A stretch of 64,000 nt of DNA from Terriglobia bacterium (GTDB lineage Bacteria; Acidobacteriota; Terriglobia; UBA7540), in contig JAIQGH010000030.1 of assembly GCA_020072655.1 (NCBI GenBank), positions 1-64,000 of the forward strand, read 5' to 3'. Numbering within the stretch: position 1 is the stretch's first letter; every line of letters starts with the position of its first letter. Under the pieces are notes generated by a model, which did no database searches, was not told the origin of the DNA, and saw only the letters and a program-made list of their open reading frames with translations. The translations under genes were made by a program, and so were the position numbers. This document shows, one piece after another, positions 7,343 through 16,392 of this stretch.

Positions 7343-9094
7343 ATGAATTCGTCGGATGAGCGCGTCGCGAAACTCCGCAGCCGCCAGTGGTTCGGGAAGC
7401 GGGACCGCTGGGGATTTGGGCACCGCGCCTGGCTGCGCGCGGAAGGATTCAGCGAAAAAGTCTTCGAGGGCAAGCCGGTCATCGGCATCTGCAATTCCTG
7501 GAGCGAACTGAACAATTGCAACGCCCATCTGCGCCAGGTGGCTGAAGCCGTCAAGCGCGGCGTCTGGGCAGCGGGCGGATTTCCGCTGGAATTCCCCACC
7601 ATCTCGCTCGGCGAAATGCTGATGAAGCCCACCACGATGCTCTATCGCAACCTGATGGCCATGGATGTCGAGGAGTGCATCCGCGCCTATCCGCTCGACG
7701 GCGTCGTGCTGCTCTGCGGTTGCGACAAGACCACGCCCGCGCAACTGATGGGCGCGGCGAGCGCCGACGTGCCGGCCATCATGGTGCCTGGCGGGCCGAT
7801 GCTGCGCGGCATGTGGCGCGGCCAGCCGATCGGGTCGGGGACCGACATGCGGCGTTTCTGGGACGAAGTCCGTGCCGGACGCATGAGCGAGGAGGAGTGG
7901 TGCGAGGTCGAGGGCTGCATTTCGCGCAGCGCCGGCCACTGCACGGTGATGGGAACCGCTTCCACGATGGCTTGCCTGGCCGAGGCGCTCGGGATGACGC
8001 TCGCCGGCGCGGCCGACATTCCCGCCGCGGATTCCCGCCGCCTGGCGTCGGCGGAAGAGAGCGGCCGGCGAATCGTCACCATGGCGCTGGAGGACCTGCG
8101 GCCTTCTCGTATTCTCACGCGCGAGGCTTTTGAGAACGCCATCCGCGTTGACATGGCGATTGGCGGCTCGACGAACGCCATCGTGCACCTCGTGGCGCTC
8201 GCGGGGCGAGTGGGGATGGATCTGCCGCTCTCGAAGTTTGATGAGATTTCGCGCTCCACGCCGGTCGTCGCCAACCTCAAACCCTCGGGCGAGTTCCTCA
8301 TGGAGGACTTTTGCTATGCCGGCGGCCTGCCCGCGGTGATGAAGGAGATCAGCCCGCTGCTGAAGCTCGACGCGCTGACCGTGACGGGGAAGGCCGTGGG
8401 TGATAACCTGGCGAACGCCGCATGCTTCAACCGGGATGTCATCAAACCCTTTGCAGAACCATTGAAAACGGAGGGAGGCACAGTGGTTCTGAACGGCAAC
8501 CTCGCGCCGCGCGGTGCGGTCCTCAAGCAGTCGGCCGCCTCGGCTCATCTGCTCAAACACACCGGCCGCGCCGTGGTTTTCGAGAACAATGAGGATTTGA
8601 TTGCTCGCTTGGACGATCCCAACCTTGACGTGGACGAGTCGTGCGTCTTGGTGCTCAAGAACGCCGGGCCGAAAGGTGCGCCCGGCATGCCGGAATGGGG
8701 CCACCTGCCGATCCCGGCTAAGCTTGTGAAGGCCGGGGTGCGTGACATGGTGCGCATCAGCGACGCGAGGATCAGCGGCACGAGCTTTGGGACGATCGTT
8801 GTCCACGTCACGCCCGAAGCCGCAGTTGGCGGCCCCCTTGCGGCCGTGAAGAACGGGGATCGGATCGAGCTGAATGTCCCTGAGCGGAGGCTGGAACTGC
8901 TGATCCCCGAGGCCGAGCTGAAGCAACGCCTTGCCGCCTGGCGGCCACCAGAACCGCATTACGACCGCGGCTACGGGAAACTCTTCCTCGAGCACATCCT
9001 CCAGGCGGATGAAGGCTGCGATTTCGACTTCCTGCGCGGCCGCACCGCGCGCGAGGGTGGCGCCGTCGGCAGCTTCCGCAATCCGGCGATGTAG
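7343..9094 (+). CDS. IlvD/Edd-family dehydratase, probably a sugar-acid (arabonate/xylonate) dehydratase
   Basis: The protein has 583 residues from the ATG at 7343, with GAGGAG upstream; an upstream GTG in frame at 7307 adds no conserved sequence. It is full length for the family. Fe-S and active-site motifs are VVLLCGCDKTTPAQLMGA, HCTVMGTASTMACLAEALG, DMAIGGSTNAIVHLVALA and RISDARISGTSFGTIVVH. The pattern with GCDKTTPA and an N-terminal RSRQWFG is closer to L-arabonate/D-xylonate dehydratases than to dihydroxy-acid dehydratase of branched-chain amino acid synthesis. It would remove water from an aldonic acid to give a 2-keto-3-deoxy acid. The surrounding sugar hydrolases and ROK-type protein in the window agree with sugar catabolism. 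Confidence 0.9.
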   Translation: MNSSDERVAKLRSRQWFGKRDRWGFGHRAWLRAEGFSEKVFEGKPVIGICNSWSELNNCNAHLRQVAEAVKRGVWAAGGFPLEFPTISLGEMLMKPTTMLYRNLMAMDVEECIRAYPLDGVVLLCGCDKTTPAQLMGAASADVPAIMVPGGPMLRGMWRGQPIGSGTDMRRFWDEVRAGRMSEEEWCEVEGCISRSAGHCTVMGTASTMACLAEALGMTLAGAADIPAADSRRLASAEESGRRIVTMALEDLRPSRILTREAFENAIRVDMAIGGSTNAIVHLVALAGRVGMDLPLSKFDEISRSTPVVANLKPSGEFLMEDFCYAGGLPAVMKEISPLLKLDALTVTGKAVGDNLANAACFNRDVIKPFAEPLKTEGGTVVLNGNLAPRGAVLKQSAASAHLLKHTGRAVVFENNEDLIARLDDPNLDVDESCVLVLKNAGPKGAPGMPEWGHLPIPAKLVKAGVRDMVRISDARISGTSFGTIVVHVTPEAAVGGPLAAVKNGDRIELNVPERRLELLIPEAELKQRLAAWRPPEPHYDRGYGKLFLEHILQADEGCDFDFLRGRTAREGGAVGSFRNPAM

Positions 9095-9229
9095 GAGCCG
9101 TTTGCGAACCGCCCCGCCGCCTTGCCCGACGGCCGCGGTCCATTCGCCCCGACGTAGTTCGTCGGGGGCCGTGGGTTCAAGGAACGCAAAAGCCCGCGGT
9201 CAGAAAAACGGTAATCGTCGCTACCCCTC

Positions 9230-10024
9230 TCACCGCAGCATCGAGAAGCTTGTGGGCGCGAGAATCATGTTCTTAATGTTCCGCACGATCTCGCCTCCGC
9301 GGCGGATGGAATCCTCGCGGAGCTTGATCCAGTCAGGATGATCGCGGAACGCTTGCCAAGCTTTCTCGCGCTGCGCGGGGCTCTCGAACGGGATGAGGTA
9401 AATCATGTTGGGCTGGTTGGGCCCGATGAGCGTATCCGCATAGAGCACAGGATGGATGCCGCTCTTGTGGAAGACGTCGATCTCGCCGCCCGCGAAGCGT
9501 TCGTGCAAATACTCAAGCTGCCGCCACGTCGGTGATTCGTAGATGCGGAGTTCGTAGAGCGCGTGCGCGGGATCGCCCGGCGCGGCGGGCTTGATGGGAG
9601 GTGAAAAGGACGTCGAGAGGAGGAGCATCGAGTCCTCCCGAAAGAACGCCGGCCCCTCCTTCTCGAGATCGGCGACGGCGGCTTTCCAGGCCGGATCAGA
9701 GCTCAGCCTGCTCCACACCAACTGGCGATCCGCCAGCGACGAGTAGACGCGCAGGAAAAGAACCGCGGGAAGGTGTTCTCCTACGTCTACGGTGAAAACT
9801 CCGACCGGCCCGAAACCGTGTTTCTCCCAAAGCGGCATGGCCCGCTTCTCAAGCCACGCGAGGGCGTTGCCCATCTGCGCGCCGGAATGCAGACGGAAAG
9901 TGACGCAGTCCACTAAATACTGCGGGAGTGTCTCGGCATCGCGCGCCTTGCCCAGCCCGGCCATCGCCGCCGATGCCATGGCCGCGCCGGAAGTGCTTTT
10001 TAGAAACGAGCGGCGGTTGATCAT
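9230..10024 (-). CDS. Tat-exported protein with two NIPSNAP domains
   Basis: The protein has 264 residues from the ATG at 10024, preceded by GAGGTG; an in-frame ATG nine codons upstream would only disturb the signal. The N-terminus, INRRSFLKSTSGAAMASAA, is a twin-arginine signal. Two repeats of the NIPSNAP ferredoxin-like fold follow: one around residues 40-120 (VDCVTFRLHSG, AVLFLRVYSS) and a better one around 150-240 (YELRIYESPTW, GPNQPNMIYLIPFES, HPDWIKLREDSI). NIPSNAP proteins are dimeric alpha/beta barrel relatives without a general biochemical function. An exported form next to sugar-acid metabolism genes is common in Acidobacteria-type genomes, but its role is unknown. Confidence 0.85.
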   Translation of the reverse strand: MINRRSFLKSTSGAAMASAAMAGLGKARDAETLPQYLVDCVTFRLHSGAQMGNALAWLEKRAMPLWEKHGFGPVGVFTVDVGEHLPAVLFLRVYSSLADRQLVWSRLSSDPAWKAAVADLEKEGPAFFREDSMLLLSTSFSPPIKPAAPGDPAHALYELRIYESPTWRQLEYLHERFAGGEIDVFHKSGIHPVLYADTLIGPNQPNMIYLIPFESPAQREKAWQAFRDHPDWIKLREDSIRRGGEIVRNIKNMILAPTSFSMLR

Positions 10025-10244
10025 GGTCGCACCTCGCGAAGAGTTTGGCACTTTGCGAAGCCTACAATGAACGGCTTTCGCTCCAGCGTCAAGTTTTTTG
10101 GCTCATCCTTAGCTCATGCGTGGGCCGACAGACGGGGCGGTCCGTGGAAATGTCGCCCTCGCATTCGGTCGCCGAGAATTGGAGTTGCAGTCGTGACTCT
10201 ACGCCGGAATAATGGCCGGTGCAGGACTTCATGAAGGAGATGCA

Positions 10245-12332
10245 ATGGTGAGCCGACTGTGGCTTAGGGCATGGGTTTTGTGCCTCGTGCTGGCGAGTTC
10301 GGCGCGCGGAGCGGAGACAATTTCAATCGAGGGCGCGCCTTCGGACACGGGCTACAACGTGGATTCGGAAGTGACGATTCGAGCCACGCTTCGCGGCGAC
10401 GCCACGCGCGATCTCGCGCGCTTCCTCGTGTTTGCCGACATCTCCTACTTCGGCAAGACGGCGGTGAGCAGCGTCCAACTTGACCGTCAGTCGGAGAGTG
10501 GGGCCGATGGGGCGCGGTTCGAAGGTGTGTGGCTGATTCCTCCCGAAGCGCCGACCGGCGTTTACAGCGTCACGCTGCGGGTCGAGGACCGCGCCGCGCA
10601 CAGGGTCTTCGCTCGGCAGAGGATTCGCGGTTTTTCCGCTTATCGCAAGTCGGTGCGCATCGCGCGGCTGGCGCTTGATAACACCTTCTATACGGTCGGC
10701 GATCCCATCGAATGTGAGGTCGTGCTTCAGAACCTCACAGCCGCTCCGATGAAGGATCTGAGGGTTGAATTCTCCAGAACGAGCTATCCCGGAATTAGGC
10801 TCCCTTCAAGCGAGGGCGGCGCGGCACGTGATGCTTCGAACCCCGAGCCCGCCCTGAAGGTCCTGCGTGAACACCTCGACCTGCCCGCGCGCAGTGAGAC
10901 GATCCTCCCCCCGACGGTGGCGGGGGCGGCGACGCTCTTGCAGGGGCAACAAGCAGCCGCGCCCGGTTCGAGGGGGCCGGTGCGGCAAGAGAGCGTGACG
11001 GCGCCCGAAGTGCAGAGCTACGCCCTCGCCGTGTGGAACGCGGGCCGCACGGTGCTCTATGACGTGCAGGTCACGACCTCCGCCATCGTGCGTCCGCCGA
11101 GCCGCGATCTGCCGAAACCCTACGACCGCAATTTTGCCCACGCCTACAACTCCGACATCGACTTCGTAAAGTATCGTGAGTTCTACCCGCCAGGAATGGT
11201 CTCCCCGGCCATTGCGCTTGACCGGTCGCGCACGCTTTTCCGGCCCGGTGACACGGTGCACGTCAAGGTGACATTGGAGAATCCGGACGCCGTGGCGTGG
11301 CGCAATATCACCCTGCGCGCGGAATTTGATGACGCGAGCGGAAAGGCGGTGCAATCCGCGACGCTCGCTTCCGGCCTCACGCTCGACCCGGGTGCGGCCC
11401 GCGCTGTCGAAGCCGATGCGTGGCCAATTCCCGCCGCCGTCGCGCCCGGCACTTACCGGCTCAAGCTCGTGCTCGTTACGTCTGAGGGAAGGCCGCTGGC
11501 GAGGACGACTTCCGACATCGCCATCAACAACGTCCCGGCCTCGCTGATGATTTTCAATGCCCACGAAGACGATGAGGTGGCCTACGGCGGTTTGGTGCGC
11601 GCTGCGGTTGAAGCCGGAATCCCGGTGCGTGTGGTGTTCTTCACCAGCGGCGACGTGGGCGCTTGCGAACGCTACTACTCCAAACCCTGTGGGCCCAACG
11701 AGGCGCGCGAGTTCGGCATGGTGCGCATGGAAGAGAGCGCCGAGGCCCTCGAGCACCTCGGGCTCCCGCGCGAGAATCTCGTTTTCCTGGGCCTGCCCGA
11801 CGGCGGCTCGGAAGAAATCTGGTCGCAGCACATCAACGTTTCGAACCCGTTTCTCTCCACTTCTCTGGCTGCCGACCACGCGCCCTTCGAGAACGTGTTG
11901 CGGCCGAACCTGCCTTATGCGCGCGAGTCCGTCGTCGAAGTAGTGAAGCAGCTCATCGCCGATTTTCGTCCGACGATGATCGCCCTGACGCACCCGGATG
12001 AGCGCGACGTAGACCATCGCGTGGCGGCTTGGTTCGCGCTGAAGGCGTGCGACGCGCTGCTGCGCGAGAACCGGCTCGACCCCGCGACGGTGGTGCTGGC
12101 GAATGCCAGCTACGGTGCCGGCGGGTTCAAACCGGCTCCGTACAAATACGATAAGGCGACGATCTACCTGAGCGGCGAAGCGGCAGCACTGAAGCAGGAA
12201 ATGACCTGGATTTATCAGTCTCAGGACGGCAATCGTTCCGAAGGCATGCGCCGCACTTGGGCAGAACTGCGGCGCGAGGAACATCACTTGCGCATCCTCG
12301 ATTGGCAGCAACACGAAGGATGGAATGAGTAA
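10245..12332 (+). CDS. Secreted PIG-L (LmbE)-family deacetylase with N-terminal Ig-like regions
   Basis: The protein has 695 residues from the ATG at 10245 (AAGGAG upstream). A signal peptide ends near SSARGAE. Residues about 25-430 are beta-rich Ig/CARDB-like segments without a known catalytic motif. Residues about 435-640 are a PIG-L zinc deacetylase domain: MIFNAHEDDEVAYGG holds the metal ligands, with HEDD in place of the usual HPDD, and LTHPDERDVDHRVAAWFALKA holds the distal histidine. Such enzymes remove N-acetyl groups from sugar derivatives; an exported version would work on extracellular glycans. The change of Pro to Glu in the first motif is conservative for the ligands themselves (His and Asp kept). 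Confidence 0.88.
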   Translation: MVSRLWLRAWVLCLVLASSARGAETISIEGAPSDTGYNVDSEVTIRATLRGDATRDLARFLVFADISYFGKTAVSSVQLDRQSESGADGARFEGVWLIPPEAPTGVYSVTLRVEDRAAHRVFARQRIRGFSAYRKSVRIARLALDNTFYTVGDPIECEVVLQNLTAAPMKDLRVEFSRTSYPGIRLPSSEGGAARDASNPEPALKVLREHLDLPARSETILPPTVAGAATLLQGQQAAAPGSRGPVRQESVTAPEVQSYALAVWNAGRTVLYDVQVTTSAIVRPPSRDLPKPYDRNFAHAYNSDIDFVKYREFYPPGMVSPAIALDRSRTLFRPGDTVHVKVTLENPDAVAWRNITLRAEFDDASGKAVQSATLASGLTLDPGAARAVEADAWPIPAAVAPGTYRLKLVLVTSEGRPLARTTSDIAINNVPASLMIFNAHEDDEVAYGGLVRAAVEAGIPVRVVFFTSGDVGACERYYSKPCGPNEAREFGMVRMEESAEALEHLGLPRENLVFLGLPDGGSEEIWSQHINVSNPFLSTSLAADHAPFENVLRPNLPYARESVVEVVKQLIADFRPTMIALTHPDERDVDHRVAAWFALKACDALLRENRLDPATVVLANASYGAGGFKPAPYKYDKATIYLSGEAAALKQEMTWIYQSQDGNRSEGMRRTWAELRREEHHLRILDWQQHEGWNE

Positions 12333-12340
12333 GGGCCGGG

Positions 12341-12369
12341 ATTCGGGACTCGCCCCTCGACTCCGCTCG
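12341..12369. repeat. Dispersed CTCG-rich repeat, copy 1
   Basis: Twenty-nine bases beginning ATTCGGGACTCGCCCC recur exactly at 22217-22245. Both copies are followed by GGGCCCTGAGCCTGCCGAAG-type sequence, a well-known kind of dispersed intergenic repeat. It fills the gap of about 200 bases between the deacetylase and the ROK-type gene; nothing else was seen in that gap. Confidence 0.8.
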
Positions 12370-12529
12370 GGGCCCTGAGCCTGCCGAAGCGCGACTCGGG
12401 GCTCGGGTTTCGGAAGCGCAGTGCAGAGGCGTTTCCTGACTCAGCGGCTTGGGTATTTCAATTCCGGAGAGGCCGCACTGGTTGCCTACCCGGCGCAACC
12501 AAGGCGACCATGCGGAAGGAAAGAAAAGG

Positions 12530-13939
12530 ATGGGCAAGCATCTGGAGAAACTGGCAGCGCTGGCGAAGCCAGCCGTCGCGCCGCCCCTCCAGGAGCGATT
12601 CGCCCCGGCAGCGCTGGCGAACCGGGCCTATCGCGAGCGAGTGCGAGCCTGCGGCCGCGCCGTGCCGCTCGCTATCGCGCTCGAGCGCGGGGATGGGTCG
12701 GTTTCTGTCTACCGGACCGAGTGCTTCGACGAGCGCGCGAATGGCGCTGAGCTGAACCTGCCCTATGCCGAGCGCTTGGTCAAATTCCTCCTTTGGCAGC
12801 GCGGCGGTTGGCGCGTGATCGTCGGCGGGCCGCGGTCCATTGGCGAACACATTCGCGACGTCTATGCGCCGCGCGGCGCGCGAGCCTTCGACTCTGACTT
12901 CATGGCAGGGGTTTACGAGCATCCGTTCTCGGTCGAGATCACGGATGCCGACAAGGTTCCCGAGCCGTGCGAGAGCACGCTGCGCCTTGGCGGGCACCTC
13001 GAAGGCTGCCGCATCGGTTTCGACCTTGGCGCCACGGACCGCAAGGTGGCGGCGGTCATCGACGGCGAAACGGTCTACGCCGAAGAAGAGGTGTGGGATC
13101 CGTGCCACGCCTCCGACCCGAGCTACCATTTCCATGAGATCAACGCGGCGCTCAAATCCGCGGCCAAGTATTTGCCGCGTGTGGAGGCCATTGGCGGCAG
13201 CGCCGCCGGGGTGTATATCAACAATCGCCCGCGCGTGGCCTCGCTTTTCCGCGCTGTCCCGAAAGACGTCTTCGATGCCAAGATCACGCGACTTTTCCTC
13301 GACCTCCAGGAGGCGTGGGGCGGCGTGCCTTTCGTTGTGGTGAACGATGGAGAAGTGGCAGCACTCGCCGGCGCGAGGTCGCTCGACGACCACGCCGTGC
13401 TCGGCATCGCCCTCGGCTCGAGTCAGGCGGGCGGCTATGTGACCGAAACCGGCAAGATTACCAACTGGCTCAACGAGCTGGCCTTCGCGCCCGTTGACTA
13501 CGATCCCATGGCGCCGCAGGACGAGTGGTCGGGCGACCGCGGTGTGGGGGCGCAGTACTTCTCCCAACAGGCGGTATTTCGGATGGCGCGGCAGGCCGGG
13601 CTGGAGCTCGCGGAGTCGCTCGGCCCGGCGGAGGGGCTGAAGGCGGTGCAGGAAAAGCTCGACGCCGGCGACGAGCGCGCTCGCCGGATCTTCGAGTCCA
13701 TCGGATGCTTCGTGGGTTATGGCGTAGCGCATTATAGCGAGTTTTATACGCTGCGGCACGTGCTGGTGCTCGGCCGCGTGACTTCGGGCGAGGGCGGTTC
13801 GATCATCCTCCACCAGGCGCAAGAGGTGTTGCGGCAGGAGTTCGCTGAGCTCGCTGGCCGCATCGCGCTGCATCTACCCGATGAATCCAGCCGGCGGGTC
13901 GGCCAAGCCGTCGCCGCCGCCAGCCTGCCAGAGCTGTAG
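12530..13939 (+). CDS. ROK-family protein with long N-terminal extension
   Basis: The protein has 469 residues from the ATG at 12530 (AGGA six bases upstream); the open frame upstream to 12449 covers repeat sequence. The ATP-binding phosphate-1 motif of the ROK/actin-like fold, GFDLGATDRKVAAVIDGE, does not appear until about residue 187. About 180 residues of unrecognised sequence precede it. Downstream features are GGSAAGVYINNRP, VVVNDGEVAALAG (catalytic Asp candidate), and IALGSSQAGGYV. The classical ROK zinc-binding CxCGxxGCxE motif was not found, so sugar kinase activity is uncertain and it may be a sensor or an unusual kinase. It follows the PIG-L gene in the same direction. Confidence 0.75.
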   Translation: MGKHLEKLAALAKPAVAPPLQERFAPAALANRAYRERVRACGRAVPLAIALERGDGSVSVYRTECFDERANGAELNLPYAERLVKFLLWQRGGWRVIVGGPRSIGEHIRDVYAPRGARAFDSDFMAGVYEHPFSVEITDADKVPEPCESTLRLGGHLEGCRIGFDLGATDRKVAAVIDGETVYAEEEVWDPCHASDPSYHFHEINAALKSAAKYLPRVEAIGGSAAGVYINNRPRVASLFRAVPKDVFDAKITRLFLDLQEAWGGVPFVVVNDGEVAALAGARSLDDHAVLGIALGSSQAGGYVTETGKITNWLNELAFAPVDYDPMAPQDEWSGDRGVGAQYFSQQAVFRMARQAGLELAESLGPAEGLKAVQEKLDAGDERARRIFESIGCFVGYGVAHYSEFYTLRHVLVLGRVTSGEGGSIILHQAQEVLRQEFAELAGRIALHLPDESSRRVGQAVAAASLPEL

Positions 13940-13971
13940 CGGCTCTCAGCGCCTGCTCCGCGCGGCCGTTC

Positions 13972-14000
13972 TTGACTTGATCCGCCAGCGGGCCCATAAT
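13972..14000 (+). promoter_or_regulatory. Predicted sigma-70 promoter of the thiolase gene
   Basis: TTGACT (13972-13977) and CATAAT (13995-14000) are separated by 17 bases, a good vegetative promoter. The expected transcription start lies about 12 bases before the thiolase ATG. Predicted by eye only. Confidence 0.6.
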
Positions 14001-14018
14001 CGCGCCGGTTGGTGAATC

Positions 14019-15203
14019 ATGCATGAAGCCGTGATTATTGCCGCCTGCCGCACTGCGGTGGGAAAGTTTCAAGGTTCTCTTTCTCCCTTTTCCGCCGTTG
14101 ATCTTGGAGCTTTCGTCGTCCGCGAGGTGGTGCGCCGGGCGGGCATCGAGCCTAGCAGTGTAGACGAGATCATCATGGGCAACGTGGTCTCGGCGGGCCT
14201 CGGGCAGAACCCGGCCCGGCAGGCGGGGCTGAAGGGCGGCCTCTCCCCTCACGTCGCGGCGATGACCATTAACAAGGTTTGCGGCTCGGGCCTGAAGGCC
14301 GTGGCCCTTGCCGCCCAGGCTATCCAAACCGACAACGCCCAAATCATTGTCGCGGGCGGCATGGAATCGATGACCAATGCGCCCTACCTCCTGCCCGGCC
14401 TCCGGCAGGGTTTGCGTCTCGGGCATGGCAAGGTGCTCGACGCCATGATCCACGACGGCCTGTGGGACGCCTTCGAGGACTTCCACATGGGCATGACGGC
14501 GGAGCTGGTGGCGGAGAAGTATCGGATCACGCGCCCGCGGCAGGATGCCTACGCGTTTGAAAGCCATCGTCGCGCGGTCGAGGCCATCAAGACTTGCCGT
14601 TTCCAGGACGAAATCGTCCCCATCAGCATCCCGCAGAAGAAGGGCGAGCCCGTCCAGTTTGCCACCGACGAATCCCCGCGCGCTGATACGACGCTCGAGG
14701 CGCTCGCGAAGCTCAAGCCCGCCTTCAAGCCCGACGGCACGGTCACGGCAGGCAACGCTCCGGGCACGAATGACGGCGCGGCGGCGCTGGTGGTGACTCC
14801 AGCAGATAAAGCCAAAGAGCTGGGCAAAACGCCTATGGCGCGCATCGTTGGCCAGGCCGTGAGCGGCGTCGAGCCGCGCTGGGTGATGATGGCGCCCGTC
14901 AGCGCCGTGCAATCGCTGCTCAAAAAGGTCGGCTGGAAGCTAGAGGACGTTGACTTCTTCGAACTCAACGAAGCCTTTGCAGTGCAAGCCCTCGCGGTGA
15001 TTCAAGAGCTCGGCCTCGATCCCGAGCGCACGAATGTCAACGGCGGCGCCGTCGCGCTGGGCCACCCCATTGGCGCGTCGGGAGCACGAATCCTCGTCAC
15101 CTTGCTCTACGAGATGGCCCGCCGCAACGCGCGCCGCGGCATCGCGGCGCTTTGCCTGGGCGGAGGCAACGCAGTCGCGCTGGGGATTGAACGAGCAGAT
15201 TGA
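14019..15203 (+). CDS. Acetyl-CoA C-acetyltransferase (thiolase)
   Basis: The protein has 394 residues, normal for the family. The acyl-accepting cysteine lies in [16 protein letters not shown] (about residue 88). The catalytic histidine is in [16 protein letters not shown] and the second cysteine in [13 protein letters not shown] near the C-terminus. The N-terminus, [17 protein letters not shown], is typical. It condenses two acetyl-CoA molecules or performs the reverse thiolysis in beta-oxidation. The 3-hydroxyacyl-CoA dehydrogenase follows within 90 bases in the same direction, so the two enzymes catalyse consecutive steps of short-chain acyl-CoA metabolism. Confidence 0.95.
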   Translation: MHEAVIIAACRTAVGKFQGSLSPFSAVDLGAFVVREVVRRAGIEPSSVDEIIMGNVVSAGLGQNPARQAGLKGGLSPHVAAMTINKVCGSGLKAVALAAQAIQTDNAQIIVAGGMESMTNAPYLLPGLRQGLRLGHGKVLDAMIHDGLWDAFEDFHMGMTAELVAEKYRITRPRQDAYAFESHRRAVEAIKTCRFQDEIVPISIPQKKGEPVQFATDESPRADTTLEALAKLKPAFKPDGTVTAGNAPGTNDGAAALVVTPADKAKELGKTPMARIVGQAVSGVEPRWVMMAPVSAVQSLLKKVGWKLEDVDFFELNEAFAVQALAVIQELGLDPERTNVNGGAVALGHPIGASGARILVTLLYEMARRNARRGIAALCLGGGNAVALGIERAD

Positions 15204-15305
15204 TCCATTGGTCCATTGAATCATTGATCCATTCGGCCAATGAACGATCAAGTCCAGCAACGACACTTTTCAAGGCGGTTCAATCAGTCAATGAATCAAT
15301 GGGAA
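15204..15305. repeat. ATTGATCC-type short repeat block
   Basis: The spacer after the thiolase contains several degenerate copies of CCATTGATC and TCAATGAATC in both orientations, which extend into the first codons of the next gene. The block looks like low-complexity repeat sequence rather than a regulatory site. It makes the start of the following gene uncertain. Confidence 0.65.
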
Positions 15306-16163
15306 AATGAGTCAATCAGAGTCGTGGGGGTTGCCGGTGCGGGCACAATGGGGCATGGGATTGCCCAGGTGCTGGTGCGCTGCGGGTACGCGGTCATCCT
15401 GAACGACGTGGTCCAACAATTTCTCGACCGCGCGGTGGAGAGGATATCCAAAGGGCTCGCGCGCGATGTGGAGAAGGGGCGCATGACGGCCGAAGAGCGC
15501 GAGCAGGCGCTCGGGCGGCTCAAGACTACGACCGATCCTGCTGCCGTGGCGGATGCCGACTTCATCATCGAGGCGGTCATCGAGAACTTTGAAGCGAAGG
15601 CAGGCGTTTTCAAAGCGCTCGAAATCCATGCCCGGCCGGATGTCATCTTCGCCACCAACACATCTTCAATTTCCATCAGCAAGCTCGCGGCCGAGACCAA
15701 GCGCCCGGCGCAGTTCATTGGCCTGCACTTCTTCAATCCCGTGCCGGTGATGAAGTTGGTCGAGGTGGTTCCCGGCCTCGATACGGCGCCGGAGACGGTT
15801 GAGGCGGCGATGCAGCTTGCCACGTCGCTGGGCAAGACGCCCATTCGTGTGAACGATTTTCCGGGTTTCGTCTCGAACCGCGTCCTGATGCCGATGATTA
15901 ATGAGGCGGTCTTCTGCGTGATGGAAGGCGTGGGCGACGCGGCGGCAGTGGACAGTGTGATGAAGCTGGGCATGAACCACCCCATGGGCCCGCTGGAGCT
16001 GGCGGATCTGATTGGCCTGGACGTTTGTTTGGATATAATGCGGGTGCTGTACGAGGGGTTCCACGACTCGAAGTACCGCCCTTGCCCGCTGCTCGAAAAG
16101 ATGGTCGCCGCCGGCCGCCTGGGCCGCAAGACAGGACGTGGGTTTTACGAGTATCCTAAGTAG
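15291..16163 (+). CDS. 3-hydroxyacyl-CoA (3-hydroxybutyryl-CoA) dehydrogenase
   Basis: The protein has about 290 residues from the ATG at 15291; an upstream ATG at 15240 is possible, but the sequence between is repeat-derived. The Rossmann NAD-binding loop is GVAGAGTMGHGIAQVL, right at the N-terminus. The catalytic histidine is in GLHFFNPVPVMKLVEVV, followed by NDFPGFVSNRVLMPMINEA and the C-terminal helical domain with NHPMGPLELADLIGLD. It oxidises (S)-3-hydroxyacyl-CoA with NAD+, or runs in reverse. Length and the absence of a fused hydratase domain match single-function butyryl-pathway enzymes. Confidence 0.93.
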   Translation: MNQWENESIRVVGVAGAGTMGHGIAQVLVRCGYAVILNDVVQQFLDRAVERISKGLARDVEKGRMTAEEREQALGRLKTTTDPAAVADADFIIEAVIENFEAKAGVFKALEIHARPDVIFATNTSSISISKLAAETKRPAQFIGLHFFNPVPVMKLVEVVPGLDTAPETVEAAMQLATSLGKTPIRVNDFPGFVSNRVLMPMINEAVFCVMEGVGDAAAVDSVMKLGMNHPMGPLELADLIGLDVCLDIMRVLYEGFHDSKYRPCPLLEKMVAAGRLGRKTGRGFYEYPK

Positions 16164-16192
16164 CAGACAAGAAAGTCGGAAAGGGTACTGTC

Positions 16193-16390
16193 ATGAAGTA
16201 CAAAGTCGTGCTTAAGGAATCCGAGGAGGGCTTCAGCGTCTCATGTCCTGGCCTGCCAGGGTGCTGGTCCCAAGGCAGTACCGAGAAAGAAGCTCTCGAA
16301 AACATCCGCTCAGCGATTCGCGAGTACCTGGAGGCCCTTGACAAGCTGGCGGAGGGAAGCAACGTTCGCGAAGTTGAAGTCACGGTCTGA
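16193..16390 (+). CDS. hicB: HicB-type antitoxin
   Basis: The protein has 65 residues forming a single HicB domain: MKYKVVLKESEEGFSVSCPG, then LPGCWSQGSTEKEALENIRSAI split over two motifs, the typical partial RNase-H fold with the LPG/C turn. It is a short form lacking a recognisable C-terminal DNA-binding helix-turn-helix, so it may neutralise the toxin without being a strong repressor. Its stop is two bases before the toxin GTG, which gives the antitoxin-first order seen in many HicBA loci. Confidence 0.85.
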   Translation: MKYKVVLKESEEGFSVSCPGLPGCWSQGSTEKEALENIRSAIREYLEALDKLAEGSNVREVEVTV

Positions 16391-16392
16391 TT

